A DNA stretch of 64,000 nucleotides, taken from contig JAIXQO010000009.1 of the NCBI GenBank assembly GCA_027485695.1, positions 160,720-224,719 on the forward strand. Reading direction: 5' to 3'. This document shows, piece by piece, positions 50,637 through 58,396 of this stretch. The notes below the pieces were generated by a model. That model saw only the letters and a program-made list of their open reading frames with translations. It made no database searches and was not told where the DNA came from. A program made the translations under genes and the position numbers. Source of the stretch: Pseudomonadota bacterium (GTDB lineage Bacteria; Bdellovibrionota; UBA1018). Every line of letters begins with the position of its first letter. Position 1 is the first letter of the stretch.

Positions 50637-51626
50637 TTAGGTGACTTTCTTGAGGAGTTCCGCTTTTTTGGCTTCGAATTCTTGAGGCGTGATCACGCCG
50701 TTCTTCATCATCTGATGGAGTCGATTGATGGTCTCCATCGGATTTTCTCCCGAAGAACTGGCACTTGATCCGGAGTTTGCCGCGCCCGAAATGGCTTGGC
50801 TCATCGCAAGCCCCACACCCAGTCCCGCACCGGCACCCGCAGCGCCCCCTTCGTTCTTGGCCGCGATGGAAATACTATCCGCGGCTTGAAACTGAGCGTA
50901 GTTCCGAAGGTCGCCCGCCATCCGCATCGACGCCATCTTATCGAGGCTGCCTTGAAGCTCTTCGGGCAAAGAGACACTCTGGACGAAAAAGGATTCGAGA
51001 CTCAGTCCATATCCCGAAAACAAATCCGTGAGCGCTGACTTCAGAGTGTTCGAGAACTCGATTTGGTTGGCGGCCATATCGATGAAATCGACCTCGAGCT
51101 TACCCAAAAAAGCTGCCAGATGCGTCAAGATCGCAGAGCGAAGCTGACCTTCGAGCTCTTGAGTCGTAAATTGGTCCTTGGTCCCGCTGATCTTACTGAA
51201 AAACACTTTCGGATTTTTTAGTCGGTAGGAGTACGTACCATGGGCGCGAATTCGGAGTGGACCGAATTGTTTATCCTTAATGACCACCGCGTTCGGGGTA
51301 CCCCACCGCTGATCCAGCTGCTCCCGAACGGAATAAAAATAAAGGTCCGACTTGAAGGGCGACTCGAATCCTTTGTCCCAGTTGCGAAGATTCGTCAAAA
51401 CCGGCAGGTTCTTCGTCGCCAGCGTGTGCATTCCCGGTTCAAAGAGATCCGCAAGCTGCCCCTCGTTTACGAACAGGGCCAGTTGAGAATCCCGAACGGT
51501 CAACTGCGCACCATTCTGAATCTCGCGATCCGCCATCGGATATCGATACGCCAGCACGCCGGTCGTATTCTCGTTCCACTCGATGACATCGATCATCTGC
51601 TTCTTAAAAAATCCGAATAGACCCAT
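50637..51626 (-). CDS. SPFH-domain protein (YdjI-like) with C-terminal SHOCT motif
   Basis: 329 residues. SPFH/band-7-like domain (~25-230) of the YdjI subgroup: ENTTGVLAYRYPMADREIQN, FGPLRIRAHGTYSYRLKNP and LSLESFFVQSVSLPEELQGS. A Gly/Ala-rich segment (GGAAGAGAGLGVGLAM) follows, and the C-terminal short SHOCT motif (LHQMMKNGVITPQEFEAKKA). No zinc ribbon. Such proteins are recruited to membranes under stress together with PspA-like proteins in Bacillus. It is the first gene of the nine-gene operon; a promoter candidate lies just upstream. Confidence 0.9.
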   Translation of the reverse strand: MGLFGFFKKQMIDVIEWNENTTGVLAYRYPMADREIQNGAQLTVRDSQLALFVNEGQLADLFEPGMHTLATKNLPVLTNLRNWDKGFESPFKSDLYFYSVREQLDQRWGTPNAVVIKDKQFGPLRIRAHGTYSYRLKNPKVFFSKISGTKDQFTTQELEGQLRSAILTHLAAFLGKLEVDFIDMAANQIEFSNTLKSALTDLFSGYGLSLESFFVQSVSLPEELQGSLDKMASMRMAGDLRNYAQFQAADSISIAAKNEGGAAGAGAGLGVGLAMSQAISGAANSGSSASSSGENPMETINRLHQMMKNGVITPQEFEAKKAELLKKVT

Positions 51627-51668
51627 AGTGCCGCCCCTTGCTCTCTCTTCTCTTCTCTAAATATTACC

Positions 51669-51696
51669 CGTATAGTAGTAATGAAATTTCGTTCAA
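51669..51696 (-). promoter_or_regulatory. Candidate promoter of the SPFH-to-speD operon
   Basis: On the minus strand TTGAAC (51696-51691) and TATACG (51674-51669) are separated by 16 bases, a sigma-70-like pair ending ~43 bases before the SPFH start. An inverted repeat TGTCTC-AG-GAGACA (51711-51724) lies between it and the divergent XpaC-like gene and could be an operator. Confidence 0.42.
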
Positions 51697-51770
51697 TCTA
51701 GACCAAAGTTTGTCTCAGGAGACATTTGCCTCCGATTCATCGTTTGAGAGTCGTGACGGCTTGGAGAAAA

Positions 51771-52520
51771 ATGACGGAACCTAAACTTCCTACCGTGAAA
51801 ACGACGCCCACCCCCGAAGTCCTACCTCCCTCGTCTCGGTCGCTCTCTGGAGCAACAAACCGCCTGAATCGTCCGCTCATGATCCTGAGCGTTGGGGCCG
51901 CGGCCGGCGCGGTCGCGATGTTCACACTGACTCACTTCGCGGTTTTCTCGGGTCTGCTCGCAGTCTCTGCACTCATGCTCTTCGTCGCTCGTCAATTGGT
52001 TCAAAAGTCGATCGCGCTCACGACAAGTGCCGATGCGGCTCCACTGAGTTCCGTCGAAGAGCGCCTCGACCACATTCGCAAACAGGTCAGTAAGGCCAAA
52101 TTTCTCGAAAACATCGAACTCGAAGGCACTCAGGCCGCCCACCAAGCGGACCTTCTGGTACAACAATACAAAAATCTCCGGGAAGCACTCCTTCGAAAAC
52201 TCTCACCTTCGGAATTGACGTTTCAGCGTTATCAAGATGGCATCAGCGATGCTTGCCTCGCCATTGGCGAGAACCTGATACACATCAAAAACATGCTAGA
52301 AAACGTCAATCTCACCCCGAAAAACGCCATCAGCGCCGAACAGAAACGCCCGATCTTAGAGCTTCTCCAATCGACTGACTCAGCACTCAAACAGCTCGCA
52401 CAGCTTTTTCAATCGATCAACGATATGAATACGCAAGAAAAACACCGGGATCAGCTCGAGAACTCTTTGCAACGCATTCAAGAACTAGCCGATCGGGCTA
52501 AAATCTACTCCAAATCATAA
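51771..52520 (+). CDS. XpaC-like two-pass membrane protein with coiled coil
   Basis: ATG 51771 has TTGGAG seven bases upstream; a TTG at 51726 would add 15 residues but lacks a ribosome-binding site. 249 residues. A disordered start is followed by two hydrophobic helices (~30-75, PLMILSVGAAAGAVAMFTLT and VFSGLLAVSALMLFVA). A long helical, Gln/Leu-rich cytoplasmic part follows (SSVEERLDHIRKQVSKAK onward). This layout and position immediately before telA match Bacillus XpaC before YaaN. Likely co-transcribed with telA, 27 bases downstream. Confidence 0.75.
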   Translation: MTEPKLPTVKTTPTPEVLPPSSRSLSGATNRLNRPLMILSVGAAAGAVAMFTLTHFAVFSGLLAVSALMLFVARQLVQKSIALTTSADAAPLSSVEERLDHIRKQVSKAKFLENIELEGTQAAHQADLLVQQYKNLREALLRKLSPSELTFQRYQDGISDACLAIGENLIHIKNMLENVNLTPKNAISAEQKRPILELLQSTDSALKQLAQLFQSINDMNTQEKHRDQLENSLQRIQELADRAKIYSKS

Positions 52521-52547
52521 CTAAAGGCCCATAAAGGAACCCCACCT

Positions 52548-53753
52548 ATGTCGACTCGCGAAACCCAAACCCTCCAACCACTCCAGACGATTACTGCGGA
52601 CGATATTCGCAAGGACCTCGCGCTCTCTCGCCCATCGGAGATTCAAATCTCGGGCGGCGACGAAAAAGTTCTCGACCAAAAAGCGGATGAATTCGTACAG
52701 AACCTCCTGAACTTCACCGCCGACGATATCGATGCACAGCAAGCCAAGAAAAACTCCGTAGAACAGATGGGGATTGACCTGCAGAAGCGAGCATCGAAAC
52801 AGAGCGCAATGCTGCGGCAACCCGTCAAGAAGCTCTCCGAAAAATCGGGCGAAGGCGGAGACGTCGCAAACGCGCTCATCAGCCTCAAAGTCAAAGTCGA
52901 GGAACTGGATCCGGCGAAATTCAATTTCGAGCCCGGTTGGTTTGCCCGCATGGCTGGCCACCTTCCAGGCATCGGCACGCCGATCAAACGCTACTTTTCT
53001 CAATTCGAATCCGCTCAGACGGTCATCGGCTCTATCACGAGCTCTCTGGAGACTGGTCGCGATCAATTGCTGCGAGACAATCTGACGCTTCAAGAAGACC
53101 AGAAGCAGATGCGAGAAACGTCCAAGAAACTGGAGCAAGCGATCCAGTTAGGAAACCTCATGGATCAAAAAATCCAGTACCAACTTGAGCGTTCAATCCC
53201 GGCCGGCGATCCGAAACACCGTTTTGTGTCCGAGGAGATCTTGTTTCCCCTTCGCCAACGCATCATCGATTTGCAACAACAGCTCGCCGTGAGCCAGCAA
53301 GGCGTGATCGCAACCGAGATCATCATGCGAAACAACAAGGAACTCGCCCGTGGCGTGAACCGCGCATTGAATGTCACTGTCACCGCACTTGAGACCGCCG
53401 CCACGGTCGCTCTCGCTCTCGCCAATCAGAAAATCGTACTCGACAAAGTGAACGCCGTCAGTAAAACAACCTCGGATTTAATCGCCGGTACGGCCGCACG
53501 CTTAAAAACCCAAGGCACCGAGATCCAAAAACAAGCCTCTTCGGCGACATTGGACTTGAACTCACTCAAAAGCGCATTTGCCGATCTGAAAACCGCGATG
53601 GAAGACGTCTCGAATTTCCGCATGAATGCACTACCGCAGATGGCAAACACCATCCTAGAACTCGATCAGATTTCGGGAGAGGCTGAAAAAACGATTTCTC
53701 AACTTGAGGACGGCAATCGATCCAAGCCGCAAATCAAATTGGAAATTGAGTAA
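52548..53753 (+). CDS. telA: TelA/YaaN family toxic-anion resistance protein
   Basis: 401 residues, helical with no membrane segment. Family features: the N-terminal region with QMGIDLQKRASKQSAML, LPGIGTPIKRYFSQFESAQ, QLGNLMDQKIQYQLERS, and the conserved C-terminal part EIIMRNNKELARGVNRALN, ALETAATVALALANQ. Homologues give resistance to tellurite and to some antimicrobial peptides; the mechanism is unknown. GGAACCCCACC precedes the ATG. The stop codon lies within the target duplication of the insertion sequence that follows, so the coding end is intact. Confidence 0.93.
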   Translation: MSTRETQTLQPLQTITADDIRKDLALSRPSEIQISGGDEKVLDQKADEFVQNLLNFTADDIDAQQAKKNSVEQMGIDLQKRASKQSAMLRQPVKKLSEKSGEGGDVANALISLKVKVEELDPAKFNFEPGWFARMAGHLPGIGTPIKRYFSQFESAQTVIGSITSSLETGRDQLLRDNLTLQEDQKQMRETSKKLEQAIQLGNLMDQKIQYQLERSIPAGDPKHRFVSEEILFPLRQRIIDLQQQLAVSQQGVIATEIIMRNNKELARGVNRALNVTVTALETAATVALALANQKIVLDKVNAVSKTTSDLIAGTAARLKTQGTEIQKQASSATLDLNSLKSAFADLKTAMEDVSNFRMNALPQMANTILELDQISGEAEKTISQLEDGNRSKPQIKLEIE

Positions 53754-53756
53754 TCA
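53748..53756. repeat. Left copy of 9-bp target-site duplication
   Basis: GAGTAATCA directly before the left end of the insertion sequence; it includes the telA stop codon TAA. Confidence 0.85.
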
Positions 53757-54746
53757 GAAACTCACCCCTTAACCTGTTGATCTAGACGGGGTCAGGACCT
53801 CATTGTGATAGCGGACATAGATGGATAGGTGATCGACAAGCCCCTGGATGGTTTTCGTCGTGCACCAGGTCCGTCTAAACAGCCGATTTAGATTTGCACG
53901 CAACATCGCGCAGGTATGGTTCAGAGAAAACAGCGGATCAAATCCGATTTTTTTAAGCTCCCCTTGGCCCGCGACACAGGCCTTGCGACTTTTCTCTCGG
54001 CAGTGCGTGGCTTCTTTGAAGAATCGCCTCAGGTGTTTCGGGTAGTGAGGGTTTTCGTCGGAGGTAAAAGTGGCTTTGGAGTCAACCATCTCTCTCAGTT
54101 CTCGAAAAAGTGAATTCCACCCCACACTTCGCTCGTCGCGTCTGCGTCCATATTTCTTGCAGGCGATGCCTGCAAGCAGTCCCTTGGCTGGCATCCGAGA
54201 AACTTGAAACGAAAGGATTTTTCTCGTTTTCACATCCACGGCGAGCGCCACACTGAGCGGCTTGCATTTGGAATGCTCACTCGTCTCAAGATCGTCAAAT
54301 TGAACGTCCATGAATTTCTCTCGCGCCGAAAAAGTCTGCTGCCAATCCCGGTGCTGGATTCTCGCCTGCTCGGCCAAAAACCGAAACTTACGAACCGCTG
54401 TCTTGGGATTTACACCAGCAATTACCGCTGCGCGTGTCTGCGAAACGCCCGAGGTGAATAAGACCGAGAGCTCACGGTTCACTTGCCGTTTTTTCTGACG
54501 AAAATTCGGACTGCGCGTCGACGAAGAATACGTCCTCCTGCATCGCAAGCAGCGATAACGCCTCACCCAGGCCCGATCCGAGCGGCGGTAGAACCGACCA
54601 AACCGCACAGAATGAGCTGGGATCGCCAGGACGGGATCGAACGCGCAACCAACAAAAGGACACGAAGGAATTTGCATTCCGTCCGGTTATTCAAAACTTA
54701 GGCCCACGATCTTGTTTACTTCTCAACAGACTCAGGGGGCAGTTTC
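53757..54746 (-). mobile_element. 990-bp insertion sequence (IS1-like), intact
   Basis: Imperfect terminal inverted repeats GAAACTnnCCCCTnAnnCTG (53757-53776 and the complement of 54727-54746) match at 14 of 20 positions. A perfect 9-bp direct repeat GAGTAATCA flanks it (53748-53756 and 54747-54755). One transposase gene fills the element, with its stop inside the left repeat. A 9-bp target duplication agrees with IS1-type elements. Confidence 0.85.
53769..54677 (-). CDS. Transposase (IS1-like, single ORF with zinc ribbon)
   Basis: 302 residues, intact. The N-terminal zinc ribbon has CPFVGC and, after a basic stretch, RYRCLRCRRTYSSSTRSPNF. A helix-turn-helix-like segment (SVLFTSGVSQTRAAVIAGVN) follows, then a DDE-type catalytic region with FMDVQFDDLET, MPAKGLLAG, KATFTSDENPHYPKHL and NHTCAMLRANLNRLFRR, then HLSIYVRYHNEVL. 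The Asp residues in DVQFDD and TSDE are the likely catalytic acids. It moves the surrounding 990-bp element. Ribosome-binding site GGACGGA precedes the ATG. Family assignment within IS1/IS1595-like groups is uncertain. Confidence 0.8.
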   Translation of the reverse strand: MQIPSCPFVGCAFDPVLAIPAHSVRFGRFYRRSDRAWVRRYRCLRCRRTYSSSTRSPNFRQKKRQVNRELSVLFTSGVSQTRAAVIAGVNPKTAVRKFRFLAEQARIQHRDWQQTFSAREKFMDVQFDDLETSEHSKCKPLSVALAVDVKTRKILSFQVSRMPAKGLLAGIACKKYGRRRDERSVGWNSLFRELREMVDSKATFTSDENPHYPKHLRRFFKEATHCREKSRKACVAGQGELKKIGFDPLFSLNHTCAMLRANLNRLFRRTWCTTKTIQGLVDHLSIYVRYHNEVLTPSRSTG

Positions 54747-54755
54747 GAGTAATCA
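54747..54755. repeat. Right copy of 9-bp target-site duplication
   Basis: GAGTAATCA directly after the right end of the insertion sequence; its last three bases are the complement of the GcvH-like gene's stop codon. Confidence 0.85.
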
Positions 54756-55103
54756 CTCGATTTTCAATCGAACAAGCCAGCCCTCATCTAACAGGTCATC
54801 ACGAATTGCATCCAAGTCACTTGAGTGCGGAGTCACCGAGACGACCACGCCTTCGAATGGGGATTCGATCTCGAGGCTCGTCAGCGTTCCGTCCAAGGTG
54901 AATAGCGTATCGCTTTCGCTCACGGTATCGCCGCTTTCCGGTAACTCGATACTCTCGAGCTCGCCCACTTCATCAATGGCAGCGAGAGAAACACCGATCG
55001 TGACGAAATCCCCTTGGCGAACCCACCAAGCAAGTCCGTCCATGAATTCAGTCTGGGAATCTGATTTAGATTTTGAGGGCGTCGTCAATCGTTCGCGCAT
55101 CAT
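54753..55103 (-). CDS. Degenerate glycine-cleavage H-like protein lacking the lipoyl lysine
   Basis: 116 residues. From ~25 on it aligns with the GcvH fold: GLAWWVRQGDFVTIGVSLAA, DEVGELESIELPESGDTV, then TLTSLEIESPFEGVVVSVTP and DEGWLVRLKIE at the end. In GcvH the lipoyl-Lys lies in ESVKAxS; here the corresponding stretch is TSLEIES, so the Lys is replaced by Glu. It cannot carry lipoate at that position and is probably a repurposed biotinyl-lipoyl-like domain protein. Originally its stop abutted that of telA before the insertion sequence entered. Confidence 0.72.
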   Translation of the reverse strand: MMRERLTTPSKSKSDSQTEFMDGLAWWVRQGDFVTIGVSLAAIDEVGELESIELPESGDTVSESDTLFTLDGTLTSLEIESPFEGVVVSVTPHSSDLDAIRDDLLDEGWLVRLKIE

Positions 55104-55218
55104 TCATTCCCGTCCTAATCCGCTAGGTATCGGATGCAATGATCGGCGTCAACGTGCGAACCAGAGTCCACAAGACAGTCTTGTATTTTTTATTTCCGAG
55201 CCGCTGAAACGATGAAGA

Positions 55219-56286
55219 CTATTTCACACAACCGATGTCCGTCACGAGTGCACAGATCGTTCGCGTCGAGAGCGGAACGAAAACAGAGGTCAATCCGGAG
55301 CCTCTGATTTCGGCGGTGATGATCACGTTCTCACGGCATTCTTGAAACCCGTAGGTAAAAAGCGTGTGTTCCCCGGTCGAGACCGGGCGCGTACCCACGA
55401 CCAAAGGCGTCTGGGTGCGGTCGGGGTATTTTTCGTTGATCGTGCGCTTGAGCGAAATCGACAGTGCAGTGCCCGAATTCGGTGCATCGGGGTCGCGCTT
55501 GATCGCCCAACCTGCGGGACAAGCGATGTCGGCTTTGTCTTGTTCAAGCTCGCCGGTTGTTGCGTTCTTCGTGTATTTCACTTTGAAGCGGCAGACTTCT
55601 TCGCCCAAGAACACTTCCGGGGTGCCCCGCATGCTCACGCCTTCCGGGCCCGGAGCAAGTGCCGTACGACAAGTTTCGAAAAACTGACTCTCATAAACTT
55701 GAAAACTAAAAAACTTAGAGTTTCCGTCTGCATCAGTCACCTGTGCAGATACAGCCGTCGGCGTGGACGAGCCACTATAGACTCCCGATGCGTTAATCGA
55801 GCCCAAACCACGAAGTACCGCGTAACGATAGGGGGCCTTACCTCCGGATGGCGTGATGACCATCGTCTGATTGACTCGAATCGATTGCTCGGAGAACGCG
55901 ACGTTAATAGAGGAAGGCGTTTCAATCTTAGTCGTCCAGGTGGACGAACGCGATTGCTGATCGGTCACGCGGATCGTGACTTGTCCTTCTTCCTTAGCGG
56001 CTGTGTAGGTAGCGCCGACGAGATCGCCTCCGCCTTCGAGAACTCGAAATGAATAAGGAGCCTTGCCGCCCGTTACACGAAGCGTGACTTTGCCTTCGGG
56101 CAAAATCGCCGTAGAAGCGCTCGTAATCCGCGGACTATCGGACTCGTTCGTTTCATTGAGCGTGTTGGTCGTCGTCGTTTTGCGTTTCGATGTGCCAGAA
56201 CCGTCCATACCGCAAGCTGTCAGGACCGTCAGCCCCAAGACGCTCGTGATGATTCCCTGAGCAGATACCCCTTTGAATAAACCCAT
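55219..56286 (-). CDS. Lipoprotein with two Ig-like GGKAPY repeats
   Basis: 355 residues. The signal ends with the lipobox LTVLTAC. A Thr/Asn-rich linker (~30-50) is followed by two tandem ~85-residue beta-sandwich repeats, marked by VTGGKAPYSFRVLEGGGDL and PSGGKAPYRYAVLRGLGSI, each with a downstream VTD motif (IRVTDQQSRSS, QVTDADGNS). The C-terminal ~140 residues contain six Cys (ETCRTA, EVCRFK, IACPAG, QECREN, RTICAL, IGCVK), probably disulfide-bonded. Surface-exposed or periplasmic outer-membrane lipoprotein. It is divergent from the large secreted-protein cluster and could be part of it. Confidence 0.78.
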   Translation of the reverse strand: MGLFKGVSAQGIITSVLGLTVLTACGMDGSGTSKRKTTTTNTLNETNESDSPRITSASTAILPEGKVTLRVTGGKAPYSFRVLEGGGDLVGATYTAAKEEGQVTIRVTDQQSRSSTWTTKIETPSSINVAFSEQSIRVNQTMVITPSGGKAPYRYAVLRGLGSINASGVYSGSSTPTAVSAQVTDADGNSKFFSFQVYESQFFETCRTALAPGPEGVSMRGTPEVFLGEEVCRFKVKYTKNATTGELEQDKADIACPAGWAIKRDPDAPNSGTALSISLKRTINEKYPDRTQTPLVVGTRPVSTGEHTLFTYGFQECRENVIITAEIRGSGLTSVFVPLSTRTICALVTDIGCVK

Positions 56287-56632
56287 ACACTCTCAAGATA
56301 TTCCACAATTCGTGCCGCGGGCATGTGTCAAATTTTTCGCTTCAAGTTTGTCACTCTGAAAAGAAGTTCGACTGTTTCTCCAGTGAAATTCTCGGAGAAG
56401 TTTTTTGCAATGTCGCCCACTTAAACAGAGTCGGATTCGACACAGCCCTACTCTTAAGAAATTGCATGACAATGCATTTTGCAGCCTCATCCGCGGTCAA
56501 ACTCGACACTGTTCGCCCACTCAACATCTGTTTAGTCGAATTCACCGTTGAATCTTTGACGCTATAGTACCTAATGATAGAAAATTTAATTCAGGAAGTT
56601 GGGGAATTCCGCCAACGCGACGATAAGTCGGA
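56287..56632. other. 346-bp intergenic region, divergent promoters
   Basis: No gene, tRNA or strong terminator seen. Near the right end TTGACG (56556-56561) and TAGAAA (56578-56583), 16 bases apart, make a fair sigma-70-like promoter for the rightward gene cluster, ~65 bases before the first ATG. The rest is unremarkable sequence between two divergent exported-protein genes. Confidence 0.4.
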
Positions 56633-56650
56633 TTGGAGAATGGGGACTTT

Positions 56651-58396
56651 ATGATGAAACGCATCGCGAAAATTCAACTAGCGATCCTGCTGCTCGCCGC
56701 AGGGCCAACCCATTCTATCGCCAATGGAACCGCTCCAACGCGACAATTTAAACCGTACTCCGATCGAGTGAGAGCCTTTTTCGATCAAGCCGGATCTAAC
56801 GTCGCCTCGAACTGCGATTTAGCGGATCCGAAAAACAAAGGCAAACGCGACACTCGAGCGACTTTTACTAGCTCGGATCAAACGCTGGTCTACGAAGACT
56901 ACTCGGGAGACTGTAAGTTCGGAACCAGCGAACGAATCATCAGCTACACCTACGCAACTGAGCAAGAGCGAGTGGACGCAACGAGCTCCAATTTCCAGCT
57001 ACACACGCTCAACTCCATTACGATCGTCACTTTGGATGGTAACTTAACCTGCTCTAGAGACGAACCGGAATGCGTTTCTTCAGCGCAGAAAACCGAGAAG
57101 AACAACCTCATCAAGGCATCCACTACTGATCCTTGCTCGATTTCTAACTCACTTGCGGACCAGAAAAAATATGGCTGCAAGAAAGCTAAACAAGTGAACG
57201 AGTACGCAGAGGCGGGAACGACGATTCTCGGCGCTGTGACCACACAGATGATTCAGGCGCAGAATACGAATACGCTCAACACGCTCTCGACTTCGACGAA
57301 CGCCGGAGACGCTAACCGTGCAGTAGCAGATACCGCGCAACGTACGGCGAACCAGCAAAAAACGATGGCGGGAGTCCGTGGCGTCGCAGCGATGCTGCAA
57401 GCCGCACAAATGCAAAAATACCAAAAGAACGCTGCTGCTATTCAAACGCTCATTACGAACAACACAACCTCGCAAGCCGTCGCACAAGGACTCATTCCGG
57501 CCGGTCAGGAAAAGATTTACAATTCGATGAGCGAATCCGAGCAAAAGGTCTACTTGACCCGAGTCAAAGCCGAACAGCTCTCGGCCAAGGACATGGCTAA
57601 AACTGGATTGATCACGTCTGTAACCACGGTCGCGGCATCGACCGCAAACGCGATCAACTCCGACAAAATCGCGCGCGACCAAAACGCCTACGCACAGAAA
57701 ATGGATGACATCGCGAAACAGCAACAGGCACTGCTCGAAGTTTCGAAAGTACAAGTCTCGCCTACTTCTGTGCCGACGTTTGCTCCTTACGTTTATAACA
57801 ATACGACGAACGTCAATGGAGGCAATGACGAAGGTACATCGAATACTGATGGTGAACCGAATTTGACCACGGGCGGAAGCGGTATCACAGGCCCCGCTCA
57901 AGATGGCGCCACTCCGAACGAAGTGGCGACACTACCCTACTCGGCTCTCAAGCCAGGCGCGGGCGACGCGAATAAACCTGCCGCTGGTGGCGGCGGTGGC
58001 GGTGGAGCAGGTGGAGGCGCGGGTGGCGCTCCTCAGCTCGGACAAGAAGATCGCGCCGGTGGCTCGACCCTCGTCATGAACGGCAAAGGCGAAAACTACG
58101 ACTCCATTGGAAAATCTAAAACCGGAGCCGGTGGCGCAACCGCTCCTGGCGCAGCGGTCGGCGGCGGAGATGGTTTGGATATCAATTCCATGCTTGCGAA
58201 ATTTCTCCCAGGTGCCGGCGGAAACGAAGAAGAAGCCAACAACGGAATCCTCGACTACGCGAAGCGAGAACCGAACCGAGCTCCAGCGAACGAAGCGCCG
58301 GTCGAAGACATGATACTCGACCGTGGAGCGGATCTTTTTCAGCGAGTTTCTGCGACTTACCGAGACAAACTCGAGAAGAAAGAAGTGGGGATCTAG
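56651..58396 (+). CDS. Large exported Gly-rich protein A of the terminal gene cluster
   Basis: 581 residues from ATG 56651, six codons inside the longest frame, with GGGGA upstream. Signal peptide MMKRIAKIQLAILLLAAGPT (cleavage near SIA). Layout: an N-terminal domain with six Cys (~30-180), a helical Ala/Gln-rich region (~190-390), a Gly/Asn/Thr-rich linker with a run of Gly and Ala, and a C-terminal module. That module is SMLAKFLPGAGG and, ~45 residues on, LDRGADLFQRVSATYRDKLE, shared with genes B and C. No family recognised. The stop codon is directly followed by the ATG of the next gene. Confidence 0.75.
   Translation: MMKRIAKIQLAILLLAAGPTHSIANGTAPTRQFKPYSDRVRAFFDQAGSNVASNCDLADPKNKGKRDTRATFTSSDQTLVYEDYSGDCKFGTSERIISYTYATEQERVDATSSNFQLHTLNSITIVTLDGNLTCSRDEPECVSSAQKTEKNNLIKASTTDPCSISNSLADQKKYGCKKAKQVNEYAEAGTTILGAVTTQMIQAQNTNTLNTLSTSTNAGDANRAVADTAQRTANQQKTMAGVRGVAAMLQAAQMQKYQKNAAAIQTLITNNTTSQAVAQGLIPAGQEKIYNSMSESEQKVYLTRVKAEQLSAKDMAKTGLITSVTTVAASTANAINSDKIARDQNAYAQKMDDIAKQQQALLEVSKVQVSPTSVPTFAPYVYNNTTNVNGGNDEGTSNTDGEPNLTTGGSGITGPAQDGATPNEVATLPYSALKPGAGDANKPAAGGGGGGGAGGGAGGAPQLGQEDRAGGSTLVMNGKGENYDSIGKSKTGAGGATAPGAAVGGGDGLDINSMLAKFLPGAGGNEEEANNGILDYAKREPNRAPANEAPVEDMILDRGADLFQRVSATYRDKLEKKEVGI

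Noticed and set aside
55170..55184. Palindrome ACAAGACAGTCTTGT followed by T-rich sequence
   Set aside because: The T-run would terminate plus-strand transcripts, but both flanking genes are on the minus strand; the loop is too short for a standard stem.
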